DNA from: Mugil cephalus
Lineage: Eukaryota; Chordata; Actinopteri; Mugiliformes; Mugilidae
DNA: 64,000 nucleotides
Reading direction: 5' to 3'
Assembly: GCF_022458985.1 (NCBI RefSeq)
Contig: NC_061782.1
Span: forward strand, 13,285,672 to 13,349,671
Part shown: positions 1 to 17,760 of the stretch, piece by piece
How the letters are laid out: each line of letters opens with the position of its first letter
Position numbering within the stretch: position 1 is the first letter of the stretch
Notes under the pieces: model-generated
What the model was told of the DNA's origin: nothing
The model's input: only the letters and a program-made list of their open reading frames with translations
Databases searched by the model: none
Translations under genes and position numbers: made by a program

Positions 1-1299
<1,299 letters not shown>

Positions 1300-1745
1300 C
1301 CGCCGCGGACCCCGGAGGAGACACCGTTCCAGCACTTTCCAGAAGGGCCTCGGGGACTGTGCGCTTATATGCTCCCCTTTGGCTCTTCTGTCTGTGTCTT
1401 GATGTCTCTTTTCACCCTCTCTTTTGTTTTTCTGCATCCTCCTAGCTCTGCCTTACCGGTGACTTGGGATGTACATGCAGTCGGACCAAATAGTCGTTTT
1501 CTGGGTGACTGACTTGAAGTACGCGACGCCTAGGAATCACACTTTTAAATGACACAAGTCATGTAAACATCAAATGCTGCTGATTTCATTATTATTTTTT
1601 TGTCGTTTTGAGTTTTACACTCATGAACAGTGTCTTAGAATAGTTAATAGCCTTCATACTTCAAACCAAAACTGAGAGACCTCTTCTTAAATGCTCGCCC
1701 GGTTCTTTAAAGAGTTGGTAAATAAAGTCTGAACAGGTACTTCAA
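1300..1745 (+). other. morn4: morn4 3'UTR with polyadenylation signal
   Basis: Non-coding sequence following the morn4 stop codon. A canonical AATAAA is at 1721-1726, so transcription probably ends near 1740-1750. The exact cleavage site is inferred, not seen. Confidence 0.6.
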
Positions 1746-4700
1746 TAAATTAACCGTAAAAGTGCTGCAACATGGCACACAGGCACGAGGATGCACATGC
1801 GTGAACAGAAGCATTTGGGCAACATGATACAGGCTCTTGTTGAATATTTCATTATTATTGTGCTGATGGAGAATAATTGGTGGTAATGCACCAAAAATAC
1901 ACAAAACTATTACTAAAGACAAGTGTGGGCTCACCAAACAAAGACCCAAACGATGCACTTTTTAAAAAATATCTTTAGGTTTGTTTTATGGAGTTGGAAA
2001 TCATTCAACTCGATGAAAAACAAACGAAAAACACAACTTTCGTTTAACACTCCGCCAAGAGTCAATTATCAGTGATGCTGCGAGCCTTTATCATTCAAGG
2101 AATCCATCTTGTCGCTGGGCTTCTCTCGTTCCAGAGGATCAGTATTCACGTCTGCCTTAAAGACATTTTTGTACAAGCGTGCGGTCGAAGGGTGTCCGTT
2201 CGGAAATCAGACGACGCACGCGCGCCCTCTCTCCCTTCCCCTCGCCTCTGCATCACTTGCCCTAAGGTGTCTGTCATCCTAATGAGTTTGAGGTCTGTTT
2301 GAAGATTGCCTTCGCTCCGAGAGACACATTGCTAAGCTGGTGCTGAGTTTTAGCTCCCATCACTCACAAGTCCGGCTTTCCTCTCTTCCAATAAACCTCC
2401 CGCTCCCAGTGGAAATCACTGAAGAGGCGATTTAAGTCAGCCGGATAAGGTTTTCTCAAGTTTTTTCCAGTTTTTAACCAGACCAGACATCCTTAAAAAC
2501 GATCAATACCGTCAGTAAATGCATTTAATTACGGACCTATATCTTACTTGAGGCAGCTCAATAAAAGAATGTATAAGTGGAATACACATTTAAGAGTATG
2601 TCATGTCAGCGTGTGTGTTTTGTGTCACGTGCAGCGGTGACGTCGTTAATCGTGTTTGGTGTGACCTTTCGGATGAATTGATGATCGTCAGAAATGTGAT
2701 TTATTCTACGGTGTCATCGAGAATTTATTAACCGCTACAGCCGATCGCAGCTCTTTTGTCATCACAGAGTAACTCGGTGTGCTTGAACAGTCCACAGGCC
2801 GCACAAAGCATTTTTGTAGATGTGATTTAACAATGGCTGCCTGCATAGAACTTTAACCAAAGACTATCAAATTATATGACAGGTACAGCAGCGCCTGAAA
2901 CAGTCAACCCAAGTTGCATGTGGTCTTTCTTATAACTGACCAATAAAGACACATCAATAAGGACGAATCTGCCGGGGCTTAAGACAGAAGATTAAACGGG
3001 GAATTGATAGGGCAGTTGTAAATATGCCTCTCGAAAATTATTATTGCATTTATTGATTTTCATTGTGGTTATATTATGTGAAGAAGAAAAAAGAAAAAAA
3101 ATCAATATTGTTAGCCCATGCTGGTGCTTGCTTTGAATACAGTGTGGATGCAGTGCGCTACAAAGCCCAATCAGACAGATTAGCCAGAACAGAAAAGCAG
3201 ACCGGCGCATGTGTCCGTACAGCTATCTACGAGCGCACTTTAACGTTTACTGTACGTGGAAAAAGGGGAGCGTGTTTTTTCCTCTGCGCCGGAGACGGCG
3301 CCTGCTCCGTCACCTGGCTGAGTGAGGCCGAATGCACTATAACAGCGCTTCAAACGGGAAACAAAATGGTGCTTTAAAACTGTGCCTGTCCAGACTTCCA
3401 CTTGCCTGGAAAATATCATTGCCATGGTTACCTTTTTTTTTTTTTGTTTGTTGTGCAACAATGCAATGTTGAGCGCTCTCGGTGAAAATAACCGCACTGC
3501 ATCCTTTCATTCTCCTGGAAACAAGTCTGGCTATGTATAACTGAGGTGGTAAACAGAGTGGGTGTGGTTAATAAAGCCTCGTGTTGAAAAGAAAAAACTG
3601 CTCTTCAATATATGTTTGATTTGGGCATGGGACTGGAATGCTCGCTGCTCTACAGAGAAATGCATGGATGAACAGGTTCTTCTGGATTTTGGCTGCAACA
3701 CTGCGTGAAGCAGAAAAATCCTCCAGTTTCCCCCATCCCCCCCTTTTTTTCTTTCTGCACCACCCCGGCCCTGGGCAGCATCATAGCACGGCAGCATACT
3801 GATTTTTACTTCTCACAGAATTGAAAAGAACGGAGCTGTAAAACATGCATGAGTCCAACACATCTCTCTCTTTTTTTTGATGTATGATCTCTTACATTTA
3901 CAACAGAATAAAACAAATAACACGCAGTTCGCGCAGCGTGTATAATCTTATATTGGGCATGGTATGCGTCCTTGGCAGTTGCACGTCTTTCCCTGCAACA
4001 GGAAACTGTGTGCCGCTGATAATGTATCTGATGAGTCGCCTACAGTGAGCACACAACCTCCACATAACAGCCAAATGTAACTGTTTGAATTCATATGACA
4101 AAAAAATAAATAATGAATTACAGATATATCTATAACAACCAACTGTACACCAGTACGGTCTAATCACAGAAGCAAGCTGTCGGTCTACCTAGAGCGAAGG
4201 ACAAACCTCCCTCGGGAACATTTGAGCCACTGATGATAGATGGAAAATATCTCCACTGAGCTCCCTGACTTTAGCGGGGGCCATTCCAGTCATCTCTGCT
4301 ATCGTCAGCTGACGTCTCAAACGCACAGCTCTATCTATTAGCATTATTCAACCTCAGAGGACGTCCCAAATCAGAGATGACACATCCGCGAGAGTATTTT
4401 CTAAAATTGCAAAAGCGCTTCAGAAGCAAATATCAAAAGCCCGCGGCCGGCTTAAAGATTTGATTTATTTTTTCGGGCCTTTTCGGGTCACTTCAGATCT
4501 GTCACATGCAGGCTGACATTTCGTAGTGTCAGGATTCGGACAACTCGCGGACGCTTCACGGTCGTACCCCGGAAAGACGGATTTCTGGTGGTGAGCACAC
4601 ATCACATCACGCCTATAAAATAATGCACACGGTCAGATGGGACGTGCACGCGGCGCTTCGGCGGATCTACAGAACGTAGTTTGAACCTGAGGCAGATGGT

Positions 4701-4840
4701 CATAGAAAGTGACATTAAAAAGAATGTGCTGCATGAGTCATGGCTGGAACATCAAACAAGCAAAAATGCGTAGCTGCCCATGAGACCAAGACCCCCAAAG
4801 GCCTCCAAAGCCCCAGATTCACTGGTGGTCTTTCTGTATT
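1746..4840. other. Intergenic stretch between morn4 and ankrd2, no gene seen
   Basis: The two flanking genes are convergent. I found no exon with recognisable protein similarity on either strand; open frames are short and lack splice context. The stretch holds homopolymer runs (3081-3101, 3431-3445, 3745-3752) and a CpG-containing part around 4430-4680. In human the gene HOGA1 lies between ANKRD2 and MORN4; I see no trace of it here. Confidence 0.55.
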
Positions 4841-4956
4841 TGATCATTTATTAAAATTGGTACGTTTTGTGGCTGGTAGCGGGGCCCTGCGCCAATGTGG
4901 TACATCTTCTTAAAGAGGCTGCTGCGGCCGTGACAGAAGGCTTCTCGACACACTGC
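4841..4956 (-). other. ankrd2: ankrd2 3'UTR with polyadenylation signal
   Basis: Downstream of the minus-strand stop codon. AATAAA on the minus strand (tttatt on the plus strand) sits at 4847-4852, giving a short 3'UTR of about 110-130 nt. Confidence 0.55.
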
Positions 4957-7231
4957 TCACTGCTCTGTTGAGGTGTTTTCTGGTGGCACTTTTCCCAGCT
5001 GCCTCATCTTCTCCAGTCTCTGCAGGGTCTCCATGACATCGAACTGCCATCGCTTTACCTGCTGCAGCGCCGTCACTCCCTCCTGTAATCACACTGTCAT
5101 TTTGTAAGACGTGTTGAGCACAACATGAGCTACAAGTTATCAGCTTCTCACACGCAATCTATAACTATCCTTAAGAATCTTTTCACATGGTTCCATAATG
5201 TGCCAAGAAATAAGGGCACGAGAGAGAGAGGCAACAAAGCTCCCCACATGTAATGAACTCAGCTTTTACTACGCAGATTAAAGTCTTAGCATAAAGTCTG
5301 AAAGCAACATAACAACAAGCCTTGCTCAGTCCAAAGGTGACCAAATCCACTACGCACATTTAAAAGTCTCACATTACAGAGTCTGAATATTGTGCGACTG
5401 TGTTGGAATTTTCTTCGACCGCTTTGCACCGACCCGCGAGGCTCCACGGAGGCAGAGGGCAAAAAATAACCTAGCGTACATCCAGTAGTGAAACAAGATG
5501 TTAACGACTGAGCTCCTGCTGTTGCTTCTGTTTCCAGTCCTTATGCCAGGCTAATGCAAGTCGCTGCTGGCTGTAGCATCACTTCTAACTTTCTGCGAGA
5601 GTGACATCGACGTGCATGCATTTCGAATACGGCGCAGCAGGCGGGGAAACTCACATGGTTTTTTATTTTTGTGTCAGCTCCTGCAACCGCGAGCAGCTTC
5701 ACTACCCTGAACCTGTTGAGACGTACCGCGTCATGCAGGGCTGTGTCACCTTCCTAGGAGAAGGGAAGTGTTATTTTATTTTAATTGCATTGTAAAGTGG
5801 ATGAAACAGAGTGTTGCGGTGCAGCCTACCCTGTCCCTGGAGTTGATTTTAGCACCGCAGGACAGCAGGTAACCCACAATGGCGGTGTGGCCTGTTCTTG
5901 TGGCCACATGGAGAGGAGAGCTGCTCAGCTGCAACGCGGATGTTCATGCACAAATAACGGTGTTATTTGAATGCAAATCCACATCCAATATGCATGCAGG
6001 AGAGGAGCATATGAGTAAGAGCCTGGGTGTGCAGGCACGAATAAAATGCACATTCACCTTATCTTTAACATTAAGGTCAGCCCCGTGACTTTTCAGGGCT
6101 TTGACAATTCTCAGACTTCCCCCTCTGCAGGCGCAGTGTATGGCCCTGGAGCCCAGCTGAAACACAGCAGGACAGCCCCATCCTATTAGTGGAGCTGACC
6201 TCAGGCTAGAAGAAGCTGGCGCTTCCATGTGAGAAGATAATCTCACCCAATCTCATCATGATCTCCACAAATGAGCAGTGTGCCCACACATCTTACTTGA
6301 TCTTTCAAGTCGATATCGGCTCCTCTTTCCAAGAGCGTTTGCACCACGGCGGCGTGTCCTTCCAGACAGGCCCGGTGCAGCGCCGTCCTCTTCAGCTGGA
6401 AAATGAAACAGAAATAGTTTTTGTCACGTGCCGTGCCGTGTGTTAAATCGTATTAATTTGTTGCACAGCGACGCAGTGAAAGCTCTACCTCATCGTGAAC
6501 GTTCGGGTTCCCTCCATCTGCCAGATACTTGACTACCACGTTTATTTCTCCTTCACTGGCTGCATTCACGAATAAAGCGGCATCCACGTGTCCTGTCTGT
6601 CTGGACAGAAACACATATGGAGACGCAGCGAGACAAAAGTTTGCATTTTCAAATCTCCTTTGTGCTCGTGAAGATACGGTATCTGAAAATGGCATCTAAC
6701 CGCTGGGATTTCCACAGACATCCTGGGTGGGGTTGTTTTCTTGATCCCGTTCCTTTGGCAGAGCTTTGTAATGTTCCCTCCTGCATTCGGGTCCAAAAGC
6801 TCACAATGAAGACCCGAGGAGCATCTCCTCGCTCTCTCCTCATCCGCCTGGAAAATGACACAAACTGGGATAATGTAGAAAACACCATTAGAAAGCCTTG
6901 GTAGGAGAGTGTTGGCTCGTAATGCAGTGCTGCCAAGAGGGAAACGGGATGATGAGAGCTGGGAATGACGGCGTTTTGCCTTTCATAAGTTGTCGGTGTG
7001 TTTTAACAGGAACAAACAGTCCATCTATGTGCATGTAACATTTCTCCGGTGCGGCAAAAACCACTGAAATGTTAGAACGTCTCATTCCATGTTACATGTC
7101 TACATGCCCTTTCACAGGCTGAATGGAAGCCTTTTCATGCTGTGGTATTGGGAATACACAGTAAGTAAACATGAATTAATGTCACCCACCTGGCCTTCTC
7201 TTTCCCCGTCTGTTGTGATGTAATGATCCAT
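4957..7231 (-). CDS. ankrd2: Muscle ankyrin repeat protein (ANKRD2/CARP family)
   Basis: Proposed exons on the minus strand: 7231-7190, 6847-6701, 6596-6489, 6395-6297, 6156-6058, 5928-5830, 5753-5655 and 5082-4957 (stop at 4957-4959). All are in phase 0, and four are exactly 99 nt, the one-repeat-per-exon layout of the CARP family. The repeats include [54 protein letters not shown] and [15 protein letters not shown]. Exon 6847-6701 reads [20 protein letters not shown]..., which matches the E-R-x-R...E-I-I-D-x-G-G block before the ankyrin region. The first exon (start [14 protein letters not shown]) is a guess. The sum is 272 residues, shorter than mammalian ANKRD2, so an N-terminal exon may be missed. 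Family role: titin N2A-binding sarcomere protein that shuttles to the nucleus on stretch or injury. ANKRD1 and ANKRD23 are close relatives; ankrd2 is chosen mainly because it neighbours MORN4/HPS1 in human. Confidence 0.85.
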
Positions 7232-7282
7232 TACAAAAAGTTATCCAAAAACAAAAACGAATGAATGAAGCAAATTAGAGCA

Positions 7283-7315
7283 GCTAGTTTTAAATAGCAG
7301 CGGACAACACAGCTG
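7283..7315 (-). promoter_or_regulatory. ankrd2: Possible ankrd2 core promoter with E-box and MEF2/TATA-like box
   Basis: About 60-80 nt upstream of the proposed ankrd2 start codon, the minus strand reads CTATTTAAAA (7297-7288). This is one mismatch from a MEF2 site and also TATA-like. A palindromic E-box CAGCTG lies at 7310-7315. That pairing is common in muscle promoters. It is motif reading only, and depends on the tentative first exon. Confidence 0.3.
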
Positions 7316-7416
7316 AGTGTGTGTGTGTCGCTTTATACAGCGGCCATAGGAGCCCAGCGGCTTCCTGGCAAGAATGCCACGTCCATGGTGGGACATTGTG
7401 TTACCCCGACAAACAG

Positions 7417-7437
7417 GTGTGTGTGTGTGTGTGTGTG
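7417..7437. repeat. (GT)n microsatellite
   Basis: About ten uninterrupted GT dinucleotides. Likely polymorphic. Confidence 0.9.
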
Positions 7438-8093
7438 CGCTTTGGCGAGCGTGCACGTGGATGTCTGCGTGTAAGCGCCAGGCTACTCCACTCCCCTTTT
7501 CTCATCTCTGTCATGCACGCACGCACGTCCAACCTTTCCAGGCATGTCATGCACTCCTGGGTTTACTCACTCCTGTGGCTGCGGCAGCGCGTTCATCCCT
7601 CTGACACGAGCACAAAACTCGTAAACGCGCAGTTTTGGGGGATTATGCTATTTATAAAGGTTTCATTGCTGTCAGGCGATACCTTGTAAATATCTGTTTG
7701 ATACCAACGGTAAGTCACTGCCAAGTCTCAACTAATTCTCCCATTGTGTTAAACTAAACACAGATACGTGCAGTAGATACACGAGCGCGTTTTTTAATGC
7801 ATCAGACGTTTCAGGTGGGATTCTGTGTTCCTTAGACGTGCTTTTCTCCCTCTTTTCATGCGAGTTTATTGGGTACGAGTGCAAATTTCCTCCAGAACTG
7901 CCAGGTGGGTGGTGGTTTCAATTGCCTAAATCACCCCTTCCTAAGGCCCTAGAGCATGCAATGTTCTAGTGTTGGGTACAAACACTGCAAAACTATTTTG
8001 TTTTTTTTTGTTTTGTTTTGTTTGTAGCTTACCTTTGTGGTGTCACTTTTTTAAACCACTCTTCAATAACATGAATACACAGCTGGCAGAGTG

Positions 8094-8141
8094 CGCACAC
8101 ACACAGCCAGAGAGAGAGAGAGGGCGATAGAGAGAGAGAGA
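8094..8141. repeat. Compound (CA)n/(GA)n microsatellite
   Basis: A short CA run is followed by two GA runs separated by GGGCGATA. It lies about 370 nt upstream of the first sialyltransferase coding exon. Confidence 0.85.
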
Positions 8142-8513
8142 ACTATTTGCACATGCTAATGGTTAACCAGTGTTTTTGAAGGAAGTGGTTGGTTCAGTGG
8201 GAAGCGTCAGCAGCCATTTTAGCTGCAAAAGACATGCACTGTGCTGCCCTCCCTCCGACTATGGAGCACTGACGGGGAGGAAGATAACTTATAAGTCTCT
8301 ATCAGACTGACGGCCGTGAGTCATTTTCTATCTGTCGTTCCTATGGACGTTCCCTCCTAATGCTTTACTGCAGAAAAATAGCTCAAGACAGTGTTGTTTG
8401 ACAGTGATACAGGTAACATTCTATGATTACGTGCTGTTGTTGAGAAAGAACGTCTCTGAAATGAACTATTATCGTGTGATAATGTGTGTGTTTCAGGTGG
8501 ACGCCGAGGTGTC

Positions 8514-10331
8514 ATGGTGACACTGAATAACCTGAGCGTAGAGGACCCGGACGATGGCTCTCCGCTCCTGCCCGAGGCCGCAGAGGCCGGGACACCAACG
8601 CTCGTCTCTCGCGGACACAGAGTGATCAGAAAAACCGACCCTGCGGAGTTTTTCCTCAGCAGGTGCATCCCCGAATGTGCCGGATTTGTTTTGTGGGCTC
8701 GGTGTTGGTTTATTGGTTAAAGTCATAATAGTTTGTCGTCTTTTTGTGCTGCACAGGACAGAGAACCTTGCCCTCAGTTTACTGCTGCTGATCGGATGTT
8801 ACTTGGCTATTCTGATTCCTGCGTACTTGCCTTTGGATGAGGTGGCAACTCTCAGCGACGACAACCAATACACTCAAGATCTGGTACAGACTCATCATAG
8901 TCAGCATTTTGGATCATTCCTTTGCTCTTACTAAACATAATATAAACATCTCACCCTCTGTTCAGGTCTTATTAAATCGGTCTGCTTCCCTGGTCTCAGG
9001 CCCGTGTTGGCCTCGCTGGAGCCAGAAACGTCTCAAAGCCCTGTCCCGTTCTTCAGGCCTCCAAGACATCCCTGTGTTTGTGCAGAACAGGTCTGTGCTG
9101 TGGACCCAGTCCCCTCCTCTGGGGCTGCAGGGCAGTGAAGAGCATCTGGCCTTAGCTCTTGCCTCTCTGCCTCAACCTGGACTGCCTCCATCGCTGAAGA
9201 GAAAAGGTAGATGCAGGAAATGTGTGGTGGTGGGCAATGGGGGAGTTCTCCACGGGAGCCACCTTGGATCAGATATAGATCAGTATGACATCATTATCAG
9301 GTATGCATGAAACTTCTGCCTCAAAATTAGAGGTTAAGGGAAAAGGCAAGAAAAGAATCCACTGTAAGACTCACCCATCTCTGACACCAGGCTGAATAAT
9401 GCTCCCGTGTCTGGCTTCGAGAGAGACGCTGGCTCGCGCACCACCATCCGTCTGGTCTACCCAGAGGGAGCACCACACTCTGCAAATGAGTACGGCAAGA
9501 CCGCCATGGTGGCTCTGGTGGTCTTCAAGGGCCTGGACCTGGACTGGCTCACTTCTGTCATCACCAAACAGCCTCTGGTAGGCAGGCGCAAGAGCCGTTG
9601 CACACAGAAGCTGAGTGTTACGTAAGCCACGGCAACCCATGTGGCAACACTGCTCTCACATCACCGCGCTCCCTGCCTCGCATGCTCTACATCTCCCGTG
9701 TTCTTCCTTTTAATAGAGCTTCTGGTCCAAAATGTGGTTCTGGAGAGAGGTGGTAGATGATATCCCCCTGGGACCAGAGAGCTTCAGAATCCTCCACCCG
9801 GAGATTATTCACAAGACGGGGGAAGTGTTGCAGAAATACGCTCTGAAACAGGGAAATGTGAGTTCTAACGTGCATATATTATATATATTCCCTTATTATT
9901 GCCGACTGCGATACACTCTCACATTTTGCTCAGGTTTTCCATGCTTTCATTAAAGAAGCACCAACTATTTAGTAAACACTGCAGAACGCTTACGTGGAAG
10001 ATTGTCTTCTCCCTCTCAGATGCTGCCAACGTTAGGCGCCGGCGCAGTGGTGATGGCCCTGCAGCTGTGCGACCAGGTGAGCCTGGCAGGGTTTGGGTAC
10101 GACATGCAACGGCCACAGGCCAGACTTCACTACTATGAGGACATACGCATGGACGCCATGAAGGCTCAGGTACGCACAGGGTGACGGCGAGGAGGCGCGT
10201 CAGTTTTAACTTCGGGGGTTTTCTAATTTTGTAACCACGCGCAGGTGGTGCACGACATCAGCGCCGAGAAACTCTTCTTGAGGGACCTGGTGGCTGCAGG
10301 GGCTGTGGCTGATCTCACAGGAGCTCTCTGA
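8514..10331 (+). CDS. st3gal7: ST3 beta-galactoside alpha-2,3-sialyltransferase (ST3GAL3/5/7 group)
   Basis: Seven coding exons join without a frame break: 8514-8662, 8757-8883, 8966-9300, 9391-9577, 9717-9857, 10020-10169 and 10245-10331 (TGA). They encode 391 residues, as usual for GT29 enzymes. The topology is type II: about 50 cytosolic residues, then a membrane anchor around NLALSLLLLIGCYLAIL, a stem and a catalytic domain. Sialyl motif L starts at KCVVVGNGGVLHGS and continues into RLNNAPVSGFERDAG. Motif S runs LPTLGAGAVV...DQVSLAGFGYD. Motif III is LHYYED, and motif VS is HDISAE with its His and Glu. The enzyme should transfer sialic acid from CMP-Neu5Ac to the 3-position of terminal galactose in the Golgi. 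The FWREVVDDIPLGPESFRILHP part is closest to ST3GAL5 (GM3 synthase). The assignment to st3gal7, a member of this group known from fish, is inferred from the locus and needs a tree. The exon carrying the ATG starts at 8497. Confidence 0.93.
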
Positions 10332-10600
10332 GTCAAATGATGTATTGATATTATTATATAATTCCAATACATGTTGGAACCCTGCACGGCGTCGATCGGC
10401 CTTCAAAGCACTCCGAGACTCCATGACGGACTGATGATTAAACCTTGTTATGTTATGTTAAAATGTTATATGTTAAAATAGCAGAGACGCAGCCCTCATT
10501 CCAACTCACTGGACTTATTTGAGTTTTATGCAAAACGTCGGACAGTGCTGTTAAAGTTGTGATTGTGAAGACAGAATAAACAAGTCAATGTCAGTGTTTC
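10332..10600 (+). other. st3gal7: Sialyltransferase 3'UTR with polyadenylation signal
   Basis: AATAAA lies at 10575-10580, about 245 nt after the stop codon, and is followed by an A-run at 10611-10623. The next gene (hps1) ends at 10994 on the other strand, so the two transcripts end tail-to-tail within about 400 nt and their 3'UTRs may overlap. Confidence 0.65.
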
Positions 10601-10909
10601 TTTTCTCACAAAAAAAAAAAAAATCATATTTCAAGAGACGTACAATTATTGACAGGTTATGACACGGGCAACGGGAGAGGCAAACATGGACAGCATCTAA
10701 AAGAATTTCTACAAGTTCAGCTGCAAATTAAAAAAAAAAAGTTCCACTGTAAACATGTACAGTATTACTAATAAATAATGAATAATGAACACAGAGGAAT
10801 ATATTAAAATCTACAAAACTTCAGGCGTGATCCCGTCAATGTTTTACTTGCTTCCAATAAATAATTACAGGTGAGCTTATCTTAGCAACACCATATACAT
10901 GACACAGTG

Positions 10910-10914
<5 letters not shown>

Positions 10915-10951
<37 letters not shown>
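10915..10951. repeat. (AT)n microsatellite
   Basis: About 18 TA units in the presumed 3'UTR/intergenic spacer of hps1. The tract is self-complementary and can form a cruciform or an RNA hairpin if transcribed. Confidence 0.9.
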
Positions 10952-10954
<3 letters not shown>

Positions 10955-10993
10955 ATCAATACAACAAGCGTCCCCCGTGGAGTGTGTGTGTCT

Positions 10994-16535
<5,542 letters not shown>

Positions 16536-17439
16536 CTGGACCACAGATGCGCTTCCTGGCCCCGCTTTACTTTGGCGTCCTATTTACTCCAACAACTCAT
16601 TCGCCTGTAAAGAGAAATGTTAAAAAAATATTGAGTCACGGGACATAAAACAGAGTCCGGGGGGAGTTTTTTGTAAAGCGGGTCGGGCCTGTAACTATTT
16701 AAAGCCTAGTAAGGTGTAAAAAGAAGTAGACGTGGGTCAAAATTCAGATGATATCACAAAAAATAATTGACTTTTTGACGTTCCAGCGTGGGAAGAGTTC
16801 ACCCCGAAACAGCTTAGACCTTGTTTTCTGAAAGGGGGAACTTTTTGCCCCGTGAGTTCTTGACATTTGACCTAAGAAGCTGATATTTTATCACTGACGC
16901 CCTCCAGGATCAGAGATAGGAGAAAGTGATCCATCAGTCACAGCACACGCTCCTCCTGGTTGCAAGGACTGATTGTGCAGTTGCGGCTCACACCAAAGGG
17001 AAATATTTCATGTTATCTTCAACAAAAGAATTGTCAGGCCTTTGGGAAGGCTCACTCTGGAAAGAAACCCTCTTATGCTCAAAGGAACGAAACAACACCT
17101 ACAATCTTGGTTTTAGTTTAACATGTGGTCGCATTATTCCACCATGAAAACTGTGCTTATGTAATTTTATGATTATACACCAGTGTCCTGTGACACAGGG
17201 TCTCTCCCAGCTGATCAAATAGTAATTGCTGGAGCCATATGTGCCATGACAAGTCACACAAACAGATCAGACGTTTATTCATTTAACTTTTGTCACGACA
17301 AGTTGTTCCAATCCGTGAATTATATCCCGTGTTTTACCAAAAGCCGTTAAAAAAAAAAGAAAAAAAAAGAAGCTATTTCCAGTTACAAAAACTTCTTACT
17401 TCCTCCATGCATGCTGATCAGCAGGCAAACACACACTTA
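16536..17439 (-). other. hps1: hps1 5'UTR and first-intron region
   Basis: The start-codon exon probably begins near 16607, after an acceptor whose minus-strand sequence ends CTTTACAG. The rest to 17439 looks intronic, with no coding exon recognised. An A-rich run lies at 17350-17370. Confidence 0.5.
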
Positions 17440-17760
17440 CACTTCGCGTCACATCGACTCACTCAGAGCTTTCTGCGCCGGGTGATCCCTGCATCTCGGT
17501 CTCGGGCTTTCCGAAAAACTTCTCCTCAGGGATTCGCGCAGCTCGCGGACGTTTTCATGGCAACTTTTGTAGTTTCCACGCCGTGCGCTTCCTCCTTCTC
17601 CTCTCTGCGCCGCAGCACAAGCCGAGTCATGTGACGCGTCACGGGCAGGAAGTGCGCGCTGATCTGGAAGCAGATAGAGCTGTCAGGCTGTCGAGGGCCG
17701 TCCTGCGAGGCTGCTCCTGGATAAGTGTTCGCGCTAAGTGGCGGCGGTTTTGCCCCCTCC
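17440..17760 (-). promoter_or_regulatory. hps1: Probable hps1 promoter, CpG-rich block with M-box/CLEAR-like site
   Basis: This block is clearly richer in CpG than its surroundings and lies about 1 kb upstream of the hps1 start codon, where a non-coding first exon is expected. It contains GTCATGTGAC at 17626-17635, the M-box/CLEAR-type E-box used by MITF/TFE family factors. This is directly joined to the palindrome GTGACGCGTCAC (17631-17642), which resembles a split CRE/ATF site. No TATA box is evident. The transcription start is not determined. Confidence 0.55.

Larger units (their letters stand above)
7232..8496. other. Intergenic spacer between divergent ankrd2 and the sialyltransferase
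   Basis: The two genes point away from each other, so the 1.3 kb should hold both 5' regions. I see simple repeats (7417-7437, 8094-8141), a T-run at 8001-8010 and no convincing coding exon. A 5'UTR exon of the sialyltransferase may lie here but cannot be placed. Confidence 0.5.

Noticed and set aside
6597..6600. The first of two AG acceptors for the ankyrin exon
   Set aside because: Using it adds four bases and breaks phase with the preceding exon; the second AG gives TGHVDAALF in phase 0, as in the family.
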